Below are positions 1 to 7,822 of a stretch of DNA of 16,499 nt, one piece after another; the stretch's first letter is position 1, and each line of letters begins with the position of its first letter. The position numbers and the translations under genes are program-made. A model generated the notes under the pieces. It was not told where the DNA came from, did not search any database, and saw only the letters and a program-made list of their open reading frames with translations. The stretch is from an uncultured delta proteobacterium (GTDB lineage: Bacteria > Myxococcota_A > Bradymonadia > REDH01): assembly GCA_903873545.1 (NCBI GenBank), contig CAIQPA010000006.1:1-16499 (forward strand), given 5' to 3'.

Positions 1-803
1 ATACGGAGGGGCTCGGTGGCCTCGATGGCGTGCGGCTCGTGAAGTCGGGCATCCGCGAGGGTGGCCGCTGCGCCCACCTCTGCATCCCTGAGGCAGAGCG
101 TGCGCTGCCCTGGTGGATCGCGCGTGCGGCAGCGGTTGGCGTGGCGCTTCACGCGTTCGGGACGGGCGAGGGGTCGGAGAGTCGGTTCGCGCGCGAGCAG
201 CTCGATGGTCCGGTGACGGTCACGCTGGCCGGCCGTACCTTTGCGCTGCCGCTCCCGCTGCCGGGCCTGCACAATGCGGCGAACCTTGCGGGAGCGCTCG
301 CGGCGGCCTTCTTCCTCACCGGCATTCACCCCGCCGACCATGTGCAGCCGCTCGCTGCGGCAATCGGAGCGCTGGTGCTACCCGGCGGTCGGCTTCGGCG
401 GGTGGTCGCCGGCGGCCGGCAGATTGTTGATGATGCCTACAATGCCAATCCATCGAGCGTAGCTGCCTCGCTCACGCTGCTTGCGGCGGAGCCGGCCAAC
501 CGCGTCGCGGTGCTCGGCGACATGATGGAGCTTGGTGCCGACGAAGAGGCGCAGCACCGCACGGTGGGGCGGCTGGCCGCGGAGGCTGCCGACTGCGTGG
601 TTGCTGTGGGCCGCCGCGCTGCCTGGATCGCCGACGGTGCGGCAGGCGCTGCTCGCGTCGTTCATCTCCCCACCAACGATGCGGCTGCCGCTTGGCTCGC
701 CGCAGAGGTTCCGGCCGGCAGCGTCGTCTGGGTCAAGGGTTCGCGCAGCATGAAGATGGAAGAGATCGTCAGCCGCCTCGAAGCGGCGTGGGGAGTACCG
801 TAG
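1..803 (+). CDS. murF: UDP-N-acetylmuramoyl-tripeptide--D-alanyl-D-alanine ligase (MurF), C-terminal part
   Basis: MurF is the last cytoplasmic Mur ligase. It adds D-Ala-D-Ala to UDP-MurNAc-tripeptide using ATP. The reading frame (codons from base 3) is open through the left edge, so the N-terminal domain and the GKT ATP loop lie outside the window. About 266 residues are visible, against roughly 450 for the family. They include the central-domain GLHNAANLAGA motif (near base 264), the ligase signature DDAYNANPSS (near 426-458), the VAVLGDMMELG strand (near 505-540) and the C-terminal VKGSRSMKME (near 732-761). The last two motifs are typical of MurF rather than MurC, MurD or MurE. The stop codon is one base before mraY, so the genes are very probably co-transcribed. 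A GTG at 30 is only an internal codon. Identification is firm; completeness is limited by the window. Confidence 0.95.
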   Translation, partial: TEGLGGLDGVRLVKSGIREGGRCAHLCIPEAERALPWWIARAAAVGVALHAFGTGEGSESRFAREQLDGPVTVTLAGRTFALPLPLPGLHNAANLAGALAAAFFLTGIHPADHVQPLAAAIGALVLPGGRLRRVVAGGRQIVDDAYNANPSSVAASLTLLAAEPANRVAVLGDMMELGADEEAQHRTVGRLAAEAADCVVAVGRRAAWIADGAAGAARVVHLPTNDAAAAWLAAEVPAGSVVWVKGSRSMKMEEIVSRLEAAWGVP

Positions 804-804
804 G

Positions 805-1941
805 ATGCTGTTTCATCTCGCCCAGTGGCTGCGGAGTGACTTCTCCGCCCTCAACGTCTTCCGTTACCCGAGCTTTCGGATCCTCATCGCGGCCCTCACC
901 GCGATGACCATCACGCTGGTGCTCTTCCCCTGGTTCATCCGCAAGCTGCGCGCCCTCTCGGTCGGCCAGGTCATCCGCGAAGACCTCATGGAGGAGCACC
1001 AGAAGAAGCGGAACACGCCGACCATGGGCGGGCTCCTCATCCTCATCGCGCTGACCATCTCCAGCCTGCTCTGGTGCGATCTGACCAACATGCATGTCTG
1101 GATCGCGCTGCTCATCACGCTGGGCTACGGCGCGGTCGGCTTCGTGGACGACAAGGCCAAACTCGGTGCGCGCGGGTCGGCGGGGCTCTCGGAGCGGGGC
1201 AAACTGATCGGTCAGTTCGGCGTCGCAGGAGTTGGCGTGGCGCTGCTCGTCTATGGCGTCGGAGGCTTTGATACCTCGCTCTACCTCCCCTTCATCAGCA
1301 CCAAGAACCTGACCATCGCGCTGCCTGCGCTCCTCTACCTGCCCTTCGCGATGTTCGTTATCGCGGGCGCCAGCAACGCAGTGAATTTCACCGACGGCCT
1401 CGACGGTCTTGCGGCCGGCCCCATTGTCCTCAGCGCCGCGACGCTCGGGCTGCTCGCCTACGCCTCCGCCACCGTCCTCTCCATGCCCGTGTCGGTGGGT
1501 GAGCAGACGGTCATGGCCAACTTCGACATCGCGGCCTACCTCCGCATCCCTCGTCTGATCGGCGGCGCGGAGCTTGCAGTCTTCTGCGCAGCGCTCGCCG
1601 GCGCCACCATCGGCTTCCTCTGGTACAATGTGAAGCCGGCTCAGGTCTTCATGGGCGACGTGGGCGCGCTCGGCATCGGAGGCGGGCTCGGCGCAGTGGC
1701 CGTGATGACGAAGAACGAGGTGCTCAGCGGCCTCATCCTCGGCCTCTTCGTGATGGAGGCCCTCTCGGTCATCATCCAGCGCTACTACTTCAAGATGACG
1801 AAGAAGCGGGTCTTCCTCATGGCGCCCATCCACCACCACTTCGAGAAGTCGGGCTGGGCGGAGACGCAGGTGGTGGTCCGCTTCTGGATCATCGCACTCC
1901 TCTTTGCGCTGGCCGCGCTCGCCAGCCTGAAGCTTCGCTGA
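805..1941 (+). CDS. mraY: Phospho-N-acetylmuramoyl-pentapeptide-transferase (MraY)
   Basis: MraY is a polytopic inner-membrane enzyme that transfers phospho-MurNAc-pentapeptide from UDP to undecaprenyl phosphate, giving lipid I. The 378 residues are slightly longer than the usual 320-360. The Mg2+/catalytic motifs are all present: VDDKAKL (Asp115-Asp116), NFTDGLDGL (194-202), GDVGALGIGG (Asp285) and the MraY-specific PIHHHFE (341-347). TPTMGG (71-76) is another MraY signature. About ten hydrophobic segments can be seen. The ATG follows the murF stop by one base, with GGGGAG at 790-795 as a plausible ribosome site inside murF. In the classical cluster murD comes next; here ftsW follows after eight bases. 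The fold and motifs leave little doubt about the call. Confidence 0.97.
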   Translation: MLFHLAQWLRSDFSALNVFRYPSFRILIAALTAMTITLVLFPWFIRKLRALSVGQVIREDLMEEHQKKRNTPTMGGLLILIALTISSLLWCDLTNMHVWIALLITLGYGAVGFVDDKAKLGARGSAGLSERGKLIGQFGVAGVGVALLVYGVGGFDTSLYLPFISTKNLTIALPALLYLPFAMFVIAGASNAVNFTDGLDGLAAGPIVLSAATLGLLAYASATVLSMPVSVGEQTVMANFDIAAYLRIPRLIGGAELAVFCAALAGATIGFLWYNVKPAQVFMGDVGALGIGGGLGAVAVMTKNEVLSGLILGLFVMEALSVIIQRYYFKMTKKRVFLMAPIHHHFEKSGWAETQVVVRFWIIALLFALAALASLKLR

Positions 1942-1949
1942 GGCACACG

Positions 1950-3254
1950 ATGACCCACGAACACGACGAAGAGCAGCCACGCGAAGAGACCGGTCCCGCG
2001 GCACCCATTTCGGGCCCCGTGCCGTTGCCCTCCCGCATCCAGCGCGGCCCCATCGATGTGGTGCTGCTGGCTGCGGTCTGCGCCCTGGTCAGCATCGGAT
2101 TGCTGACCATCTACGGCACCTCGTCGCTCAACGCCTACTTCGATCCGGGGGGCGCCCGCGACAGCTTCATCTACTTTAGGAAGCAGGCGAGCGGCGCACT
2201 CATCGGGGTTGTGCTCATGATCGTGGCGATGCGGATCGATTTCGGCACCTACCGGAACTATGTGGGCCGCATCTGTACCGTCGCCGGTATGCTGGTGTTT
2301 CTGACGCTGATCCCGGGTGTCGGCCATACCGCGAAGGGTGCAAGCCGATGGATCCAGTTTGGGCCCATCAACTTCCAGCCTTCGGAGCTGGTCAAGGTGG
2401 CGGTGGTCATCTTCATAGCGCACTCCATCACGAAGAAGGCCGACTCGATGCGCAATCTGAAGGATGCCTTCGTTGCGAACGGGATCGTGCTGTTTCCCTT
2501 CGTTGCGCTGCTGATGAAGCAGCCCGACTTCGGGACGACCCTCATCATATGTACCCTGACGGCCATCATGCTTTATGTAGGCGGAGCGCGTTGGGCGCCG
2601 ATGCTTGGCCTGCTCGGCCTGCTTGTCGCGCTCGCAGCCGCAGCGATCTGGCACAAGCCCTACCGGATGGAGCGTGTCCTCACCTGGCTGGACCCTTGGG
2701 CCTACGCCAGCGATGCGGGCTACCAGCTTGTGAACAGCTTCGTTGCGCTCGCCAGCGGCGGTCTGTCGGGGGCCGGCTTCGGCGAGGGGCGCGGCAAGCT
2801 CGGCTACCTGCCCGAACTCTACAACGACTTCGTCGCCTCCTCCGTGGGCGAAGAGCTCGGGCTGGTCGGCATGGCGCTGCTCTGCATCCTCTACCTCATC
2901 ATCCTCTGGCGGGGGGTCGTCATCGCCTTCGAGGCGCGCGACTCCTTCGGTGCATTCCTCGCCTTCGGCATCACGCTCCTGATCACCATTCAGGCCGGGT
3001 TCAACCTCTGCGTCGTCACGGGCATTTTGCCCACCAAGGGGCTCACGCTCCCGCTGGTCTCTTACGGCCGCACAAGCCTCATGATCGTCCTCGCCTGCGT
3101 TGGCATCCTGCTCAACATCTCGCAGCGGAACCCCGACCTCAGCAAGGCCAAGTCGACCGCCAAAGAGCAGCAGTATCTGGAGAATACACTCCGCCATACC
3201 GAGCTTCGCTTCCGAAAGCTGCGCGAAGAGCAGTCCACGCGGAGGCGCGCCTAA
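1950..3254 (+). CDS. ftsW: Septal peptidoglycan glycosyltransferase FtsW (SEDS family)
   Basis: FtsW is the SEDS-family polymerase that builds septal glycan strands from lipid II together with a class B penicillin-binding protein. The protein has 434 residues. After a hydrophilic cytoplasmic N-terminus of about 33 residues there are roughly ten membrane segments. Family motifs are GASRWIQFGPINFQPSE (130-146), the large loop with DPWAYASDAGYQLVNS (248-263; Asp255 lies where the conserved catalytic Asp of FtsW/RodA is expected), PELYNDFVASSVGEELG (288-304) and TGILPTKGLTLPLVSYG (357-373). The C-terminal tail (391-434) is charged and rich in Arg and Lys, probably a cytoplasmic coil. RodA is the alternative paralogue, but the position between mraY and murG supports FtsW. 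The stop codon directly abuts the murG start. Confidence 0.95.
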   Translation: MTHEHDEEQPREETGPAAPISGPVPLPSRIQRGPIDVVLLAAVCALVSIGLLTIYGTSSLNAYFDPGGARDSFIYFRKQASGALIGVVLMIVAMRIDFGTYRNYVGRICTVAGMLVFLTLIPGVGHTAKGASRWIQFGPINFQPSELVKVAVVIFIAHSITKKADSMRNLKDAFVANGIVLFPFVALLMKQPDFGTTLIICTLTAIMLYVGGARWAPMLGLLGLLVALAAAAIWHKPYRMERVLTWLDPWAYASDAGYQLVNSFVALASGGLSGAGFGEGRGKLGYLPELYNDFVASSVGEELGLVGMALLCILYLIILWRGVVIAFEARDSFGAFLAFGITLLITIQAGFNLCVVTGILPTKGLTLPLVSYGRTSLMIVLACVGILLNISQRNPDLSKAKSTAKEQQYLENTLRHTELRFRKLREEQSTRRRA

Positions 3255-4376
3255 ATGGCCAAGTCTGCCACCATCATGCTCGCCGGCGGCGGTACGGGAG
3301 GACACGTCTATCCCGGTCTCGCGCTTGCCGAGGCGCTGGTCGCGCTCCGGCCCGAGGTGCGGATTGTCTGGGTAGGTTCGAGCGACCGCATGGAGGCCCG
3401 CGTTGTACCCGCTGCAGGTCACCCATTCGAGCCGCTCACACTGGGCTTTCTCAAGGGTACCAGCGGCATGAAGCGGCTCTCGAGTCTTGCCAAGTTGCCG
3501 CTCGCAGCGGTGCGGATGATGCAGCTCTTTGCCCGGTATCGGCCGGCCGCCGTGATCGGCCTTGGCGGCTATGTGGCCGGCCCTCCCTGCCTGATCGGCG
3601 CGCTCCTTGGTCGCCCCGTCTTTCTGCTCGAGCAGAATGCGATCCCCGGCCGCACCAACCGCTTCCTGGCCCACTTCTGTCGCCGGGTCTTCGCCACCTT
3701 CGCGCAGGCCAGCGCCTACTTCCCGACAGGTCGCGTCGAGGTCGCCGGCAACCCGCTCCGCGGTGCCGTGCTCGAGGTCGCCGCCCGTGGAATCACACCC
3801 GCGCCCAGCGGCCCGCTCCGGCTCCTCGTCGTGGGCGGTAGCCAGGGCGCCCGCTCGCTCAACGAGGGGCTGCCGCAGGTCTTCGGGCTGCTGAAGCAGG
3901 CGGGTCTATCGCTCGAAATCACCCATGTGTCTGGCAGCGGTGCAGCCGACAAGGTGCGGCGCGCCTACGAAGCTGCCGGCGCCGAGGCCTCGGTGGTCGA
4001 GTATGTGGATGGCATGGCCGCAACCTATGCGAAGACCGACCTCGTGGTCTGTCGCGCCGGAGCGACCACCATCTCGGAGCTTACCGCCATTGGGCTGCCG
4101 GCGGTCTATCTGCCCTTTCCGGCGGCGGCAGACGATCACCAGACCCACAACGCCCGCGCCGTCGTCGACGCCGGCGGCGGTTTGATGGTCACCGACGCGG
4201 CGTTGCTCGCCGATCCCGCGGCCTTTGCAGCGCAGCTTCGGGTGTTGGTCGAGGACCGCTCCGCGCTTGAGGCGATGGGTGCGAAGGCCCGCACGCTCGG
4301 CCGGCCGGAGGCCGCACGCGAGGTGGCCCGCGCCATCCTCGCCGCCATCGGACTGCCGGCGAAGGAGCAGCCATGA
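3255..4376 (+). CDS. murG: UDP-GlcNAc:lipid I N-acetylglucosaminyltransferase (MurG)
   Basis: MurG is a peripheral membrane GT-B glycosyltransferase (family 28) that adds GlcNAc to lipid I to make lipid II. The 373 residues are a normal length. Visible motifs are the first glycine loop GGGTGGHVYP (11-20), GLGGYVAGP (102-110), LLEQNAIPGRTNR (124-136), the second glycine loop VVGGSQGARSLNE (192-204), and the UDP-GlcNAc site RAGATTISEL (267-276) followed by DDHQTHNA (293-300). The ATG immediately follows the ftsW stop, and GGAGG at 3241-3245 lies nine bases upstream. Its own stop overlaps a downstream ATG as ATGA (4373-4376). That ATG is preceded by a strong AAGGAG (4362-4367), although the expected next gene, murC, is absent. 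Confidence 0.96.
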   Translation: MAKSATIMLAGGGTGGHVYPGLALAEALVALRPEVRIVWVGSSDRMEARVVPAAGHPFEPLTLGFLKGTSGMKRLSSLAKLPLAAVRMMQLFARYRPAAVIGLGGYVAGPPCLIGALLGRPVFLLEQNAIPGRTNRFLAHFCRRVFATFAQASAYFPTGRVEVAGNPLRGAVLEVAARGITPAPSGPLRLLVVGGSQGARSLNEGLPQVFGLLKQAGLSLEITHVSGSGAADKVRRAYEAAGAEASVVEYVDGMAATYAKTDLVVCRAGATTISELTAIGLPAVYLPFPAAADDHQTHNARAVVDAGGGLMVTDAALLADPAAFAAQLRVLVEDRSALEAMGAKARTLGRPEAAREVARAILAAIGLPAKEQP

Positions 4377-4495
4377 TGACCGAAAGTTGCGCGCGATCCC
4401 GCGGGGTCCGACAGTGTCAGGCGAGGCAGCGTCAGTCGATGAGCGACAGGTCAGAGCGGCGGTCCATCCGTCCGAACAGGGAGCAGGCACCATGA
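4373..4495 (+). CDS. Putative 40-residue ORF linking murG to ddl
   Basis: This short reading frame begins at an ATG overlapping the murG stop by four bases (ATGA, 4373-4376). It ends in a TGA overlapping the ddl start by four bases (ATGA, 4492-4495). AAGGAG at 4362-4367, five bases ahead, is one of the best ribosome sites in the operon, so translation is plausible. The product is 40 residues, about a quarter arginine, with no hydrophobic segment and no motif I recognise. Codon use (several AGG, CGA and TCA codons) differs from the flanking genes. It lies exactly where murC and murB usually stand. It may therefore be a scar of their deletion that keeps ribosomes coupled from murG to ddl, a leader peptide, or chance. 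The double overlap is seen directly; the function is unknown. Confidence 0.4.
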   Translation: MMTESCARSRGVRQCQARQRQSMSDRSERRSIRPNREQAP

Positions 4496-5433
4496 GTCGT
4501 TGGAACGGAAAGCGCGTCTTTGTCGCCTATGGCGGTGAGAGTTCGGAGCGGGAGATCAGCCTTCGCACGGGCCAGGCGTTGGCTTCGGCGCTCACCGAGG
4601 CTGGCCTCGCCCCGCAGCTCATCGATGTGACCCGCGCCACCATCGGCGCCCTCATCGAGGCCCGCCCCGATGTGGTGCTCGTCGCCATGCATGGCCACCT
4701 AGGTGAGGATGGCGCGCTGCAGGGTCTCCTCGAGTGGATGGGCGTCCCTTATACCGGTTCGGGCGTCTTGGCCTCCGCGCTGGCGATGGACAAGCTCCGC
4801 ACCAAACAGGTGCTGGTTGCGCACAACATCCCGACCCCTGCCTGGGAGGTCTGGACAGAGGCGAAGGGCGAGGCACTGCCCGCGCTCGGCCTGCCCTGCG
4901 TGGTCAAGCCGTCGCTCGACGGGAGCTCCGTCGGCATTTCGTTGGTGAAGAGCGAGGCCGAATGGCCCGCAGCCGTTGCCGCCTGCCGCGCTGCCCGCGG
5001 GGCCGTCTTGGTCGAGGAGCAGATCGTCGGTCGCGAACTCACCGTCGCCATCCAGCAGGGAAGGGCGATGGGCATCATTGAGGTGATGCCCGCAGAGGAG
5101 TTCTACAACTTCGACGCGAAGTACCAGCGCGGCGACACCCGCTACCTCTTCCCCGCGCCGCTCGATGAGGCGCTCACCGCTAGCGTCCGCGATGTCGCAG
5201 AGCGCTCCTATGCGGCGGTCGGCTGCCGCGGCGTTGCCCGCGTCGATGTGATGCTCCGGCACGACGGCGCCCCCTTCGTCCTTGAGGTCAACACGGTGCC
5301 CGGCATGACCGCCACCAGCCTCGTCCCGAAGGTCGCAGCAGGCATCGGCATCCCCTTTCCCGCATTTGCAGTCGCCATGCTCGAGTCGGCCACAACCGAC
5401 GCAGCAGCCCTCGGCCAAGGAGGCCAGCCATGA
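4492..5433 (+). CDS. ddl: D-alanine--D-alanine ligase
   Basis: Ddl is an ATP-grasp enzyme that joins two D-alanines for the MurF reaction. From the ATG at 4492 the product is 313 residues, a standard length. AGGGAG at 4478-4483 is correctly spaced. The frame is open further upstream to 4225, but that part overlaps murG and has no Ddl-like sequence, so it is excluded. Motifs are AYGGESSEREISLRTG (12-27; Glu19), HGHLGEDGALQG (67-78), VVKPSLDGSSVGIS (137-150), VEEQIVGRELTVA (174-186), FDAKYQRGDTRY (207-218), RVDVMLR (250-256) and LEVNTVPGMTATSL (264-277). The Tyr in AKYQ (Tyr211) is the residue associated with D-Ala, not D-lactate, specificity. The stop overlaps ftsQ by ATGA. Confidence 0.96.
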   Translation: MSRWNGKRVFVAYGGESSEREISLRTGQALASALTEAGLAPQLIDVTRATIGALIEARPDVVLVAMHGHLGEDGALQGLLEWMGVPYTGSGVLASALAMDKLRTKQVLVAHNIPTPAWEVWTEAKGEALPALGLPCVVKPSLDGSSVGISLVKSEAEWPAAVAACRAARGAVLVEEQIVGRELTVAIQQGRAMGIIEVMPAEEFYNFDAKYQRGDTRYLFPAPLDEALTASVRDVAERSYAAVGCRGVARVDVMLRHDGAPFVLEVNTVPGMTATSLVPKVAAGIGIPFPAFAVAMLESATTDAAALGQGGQP

Positions 5434-6386
5434 CCACCCGTGAGCGTCTTCGCGTCCTCTCCGACGACACCTCGGGCGCCGACGGCGCAGGTGAGTCCGG
5501 CGCCGTCCCCACGCCGGCGAAGCCGGTCGTCCGTGCCCGCAAGCCCGGTGTTGCCGGCCAGCGTCGCCTCGTGGTCGACAAGAGCCGGCAGGCCCCCAGC
5601 CCCACCCGGCTCAGGGCCGTCGAAATCGCCAAGATGGTCGGAGGACTCCTCGGAGCCATGCTGATCCCGGCCGCCGTCTTCGTGGTGGCCGACGAGGCCT
5701 TCGAGTCGCGCTTCTTCCTCGTCCGCGAGGTGGAGGTCACGGGCCTCAAGCAGGTAGACCGCCTTACCGTCGAGCGGGCCGCCGGCCTCGAACACCCCCG
5801 GAGCGTCCTAACCCTGCGCGCCGAAGAGATGCGCGCGAGCATCGAGACCCTGCCTTGGGTCAAGAGCGCTGCGGTCGATGTCTCGCTCCATGGGCGCGTC
5901 GCCATCGCCGTCCAAGAGGCCGAACTCGCCGGCGTTGTCTCGGCGGGTGAACTCTACCTCATGGACAGCAGCGGCGATCCGATCCGCCGCTGGACTCCCG
6001 CTGACGGACTCGCAGGACCGCTCTTCGTAGGCTTCGACAAGGAGAGCGAGAGCGGCATCCGCATCGACCGCGCCGCCTGGCTCCGTGCGCGCAAGGTGCT
6101 GCTCGCCTTCGAAGGAAGCGAACTCGGCAAGCGGTTCAAGGTGGCAGAGGTGCAGGCCGCGACGGGCAACTCCTTCCGCCTCCTGCTCTCGACCGGAACC
6201 GAGGTCCGTCTCCGCGACGACCGCCTGCCCGAGCGGCTCGCCAGACTGACCGAGGCCTTCGCTCAGCTCGACGCGCGGCATGAGACGCCCGACTACCTGA
6301 TGCTCGACGGCGACAGCCTCCAGCAGGTGGTCTTCCGCGCACGGCAGGTCGCCGCCATCGAGACACCGGTCACCGATAAGAACTGA
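5430..6386 (+). CDS. ftsQ: Cell division protein FtsQ (POTRA domain)
   Basis: FtsQ is a bitopic inner-membrane divisome scaffold that recruits FtsB/FtsL and later proteins. The 318 residues show the usual plan. A basic, disordered cytoplasmic N-terminus of about 65 residues is followed by one membrane segment (about 69-87). A periplasmic POTRA domain comes next (about 95-165: FLVREVEVTGLKQV, then LPWVKSAAVDVSLHGRVAIAV). The beta domain follows, with YLMDSSGDPIRRW (176-188) and LPERLARL near 269. Sequence conservation is low in this family, so the call rests on architecture, the POTRA pattern and position between ddl and ftsA. It starts inside the ddl stop (ATGA), with a near-perfect AAGGAGG at 5417-5423 six bases ahead. 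Confidence 0.92.
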   Translation: MTTRERLRVLSDDTSGADGAGESGAVPTPAKPVVRARKPGVAGQRRLVVDKSRQAPSPTRLRAVEIAKMVGGLLGAMLIPAAVFVVADEAFESRFFLVREVEVTGLKQVDRLTVERAAGLEHPRSVLTLRAEEMRASIETLPWVKSAAVDVSLHGRVAIAVQEAELAGVVSAGELYLMDSSGDPIRRWTPADGLAGPLFVGFDKESESGIRIDRAAWLRARKVLLAFEGSELGKRFKVAEVQAATGNSFRLLLSTGTEVRLRDDRLPERLARLTEAFAQLDARHETPDYLMLDGDSLQQVVFRARQVAAIETPVTDKN

Positions 6387-6409
6387 AACAACGAAAGCGG
6401 AGCGAGCAG

Positions 6410-7627
6410 ATGAGCGACATTCGGGTTGTAGGTTCCATCGATATCGGACATCAGTCCATCAAGGCCGTTGTCGCCCGCGTCACGGGCGAGGCTGTCGAGG
6501 TCAAGGGGGCGGGGAAGGCGCTGACCCGTGGGCTCCAAGACGGCAAGGTCGTCGACATCGAAGCCCTCGGCAAGTCGGTCCGGCAGGCACTCGACGAGGC
6601 CCAGTTTTCGGCCGGTCAGGCCGTGAGCCGCGTCGTCGTTACCATCTCGCCCCGCGCCAAGCGCGGCAGCAGTGTCGAGGTGGAACTACCCATAAAGGGC
6701 AGGAAGGTCACACAGTCCGATGTGGCGCAGATCATGCGCCTGGCCCGCCAGATGCCGGCCGGCTCGGCCGACGCGGTGATGCACACCGAGGTTCACGAGT
6801 TCGTGGTCGATGATCAGGGCGGCATCGATAACCCGGTCGACATGACCGCCTCGACGCTCCGCCTCCGCGGCTACAACATCACCGCTCCGGCGGTAGACCT
6901 CGACTGCGTCCGGCGCGCTGTCTCGAAGTGCAACGTCGAGATCCTCCGCATCGTCCAGGAGGTGCACGCCTCGGGCTTCAGCGTCCTCGACCCTGCAGAG
7001 CGCGATCTCGGCGTGGTGCTTGTCTCCTTCGGCGCCGACACCACCAAGATCGCGATCTGGGCCGGCGGCGTCCTGGTCCGCAACGCGACCATCCCCGAAG
7101 GTGGCGGCGCGATGACCAACTCGCTCGCGGTCGCAGGCCCCTTCACGAGCCGCGTCGCAGAGCGGGTGAAGACCGAATACGGCGTGGCATCGGTTGCCGC
7201 CGGCAGCAACGAAAACGGCGTCCAGGTCCCCTCCCGCGGGCGCGGCCAGATCTCTGTCACCACCTCGTTCGTTGCGAGCATCCTCGAGCCACATGTCTTC
7301 GAGATCCTCCGCGTCGTCCGGCGCGAGCTTGAACTCTCCGGGTACAGCGACATGCTCAAGGCGGGAACGGTCCTGACGGGCGGCGCCGCAGCCCTGCCCC
7401 ACATCGATGAGGTCGCTCATCAGGTCCTCGGTGGTCTCGTCCGGGTCGGCCATCCCCACAGCGTGACCGGCATCTCCGACCTCGTCCGCAACCCGGAGTA
7501 TGCAGCCGCGACCGGTGCGCTCCAGATGCTCTGCGAGAGTGATGCAAGCCACCTCTACGACCCTGATGCTGAGAATGCCCGCACGCTCGGGGCGCGGGTT
7601 CGACAGCTGCTCAACTGGCTCTTCTGA
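6410..7627 (+). CDS. ftsA: Cell division protein FtsA (actin-like membrane tether)
   Basis: FtsA is an actin-fold ATPase that anchors FtsZ filaments to the membrane and recruits the later divisome. The 405 residues are about normal. Seen are phosphate loop 1, GSIDIGHQSIKAVVA (8-22); the 1C domain around 80-160; phosphate loop 2, VVLVSFGADTTKIAIW (202-217); the adenosine motif TVLTGGAAALPHI (320-332); and a C-terminal amphipathic helix VRQLLNWLF (397-405) that fits the membrane-targeting sequence. Loop 2 is unusual: the common DIGGGT pattern is SFGADT here, so the usual Asp is a Ser. Likewise the common DPVGM is NPVDM (141-145). It starts 24 bases after ftsQ, with CGGAGC at 6398-6403. A 455-base gap follows, so ftsZ is not tightly coupled. 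Confidence 0.93.
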   Translation: MSDIRVVGSIDIGHQSIKAVVARVTGEAVEVKGAGKALTRGLQDGKVVDIEALGKSVRQALDEAQFSAGQAVSRVVVTISPRAKRGSSVEVELPIKGRKVTQSDVAQIMRLARQMPAGSADAVMHTEVHEFVVDDQGGIDNPVDMTASTLRLRGYNITAPAVDLDCVRRAVSKCNVEILRIVQEVHASGFSVLDPAERDLGVVLVSFGADTTKIAIWAGGVLVRNATIPEGGGAMTNSLAVAGPFTSRVAERVKTEYGVASVAAGSNENGVQVPSRGRGQISVTTSFVASILEPHVFEILRVVRRELELSGYSDMLKAGTVLTGGAAALPHIDEVAHQVLGGLVRVGHPHSVTGISDLVRNPEYAAATGALQMLCESDASHLYDPDAENARTLGARVRQLLNWLF

Positions 7628-7734
7628 GCCGGTCAGGTGCGGTCGCCGCGCCCTCCAAAAGAATACTCCCAACCCCGCCCCGAGACTGCTTGTCCGGGCA
7701 TCCAACAAGAGGTCTGCCGTTGTTCCCGCAGGAG

Positions 7735-7752
7735 GCGATCCAAAAGGATCGC
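7735..7752 (+). repeat. Perfect inverted repeat, 7-bp stem with AAAA loop
   Basis: GCGATCC (7735-7741), loop AAAA, GGATCGC (7746-7752). The left arm can alternatively pair through GATCCAA (7737-7743) with TTGGATC (7765-7771), so two competing folds exist. No T run follows, so it is not itself a terminator. Confidence 0.6.
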
Positions 7753-7775
7753 TGAATCAAAGAGTTGGATCTTTT

Positions 7776-7796
7776 GCCCGCATCGACTGAGCGGGC
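7776..7796 (+). promoter_or_regulatory. Hairpin able to exclude the following terminator (possible antiterminator)
   Basis: GCCCGC (7776-7781) pairs with GCGGGC (7791-7796) across a nine-base loop. Its right arm includes the left arm of the T-tailed stem at 7792-7822, so only one of the two can form at a time. This is the layout of an attenuator. The regulatory role is inferred from geometry alone. Confidence 0.35.
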
Positions 7797-7822
7797 CGGA
7801 GAGCACCAAAGGCCCCGTTTTT
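7792..7822 (+). terminator. Candidate rho-independent terminator downstream of ftsA
   Basis: GGGCC (7793-7797) pairs with GGCCC (7811-7815) across a 13-base loop. The stem can be lengthened by a C-G pair (7792/7817) with one bulge. Five T residues follow at 7818-7822. The stem is short for a terminator, so the call is tentative. It would end or attenuate the murF-ftsA transcript before ftsZ. Confidence 0.35.

Noticed and set aside
769..2004. - strand open frame (411 codons) opposite mraY
   Set aside because: Charged, motif-free antisense shadow of a certain MraY gene.
1785..3674. Long - strand open frame (629 codons) opposite mraY, ftsW and murG
   Set aside because: It is antisense to genes with full family motifs. 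The translation is a low-complexity Asp/Glu/Arg/Gly mix without motifs, as expected from high-GC codon bias.
4225..4491. N-terminal extension of the ddl frame upstream into murG
   Set aside because: It overlaps murG in another frame, has no Ddl-like sequence, and the ATG at 4492 has a good ribosome site and gives the family length.
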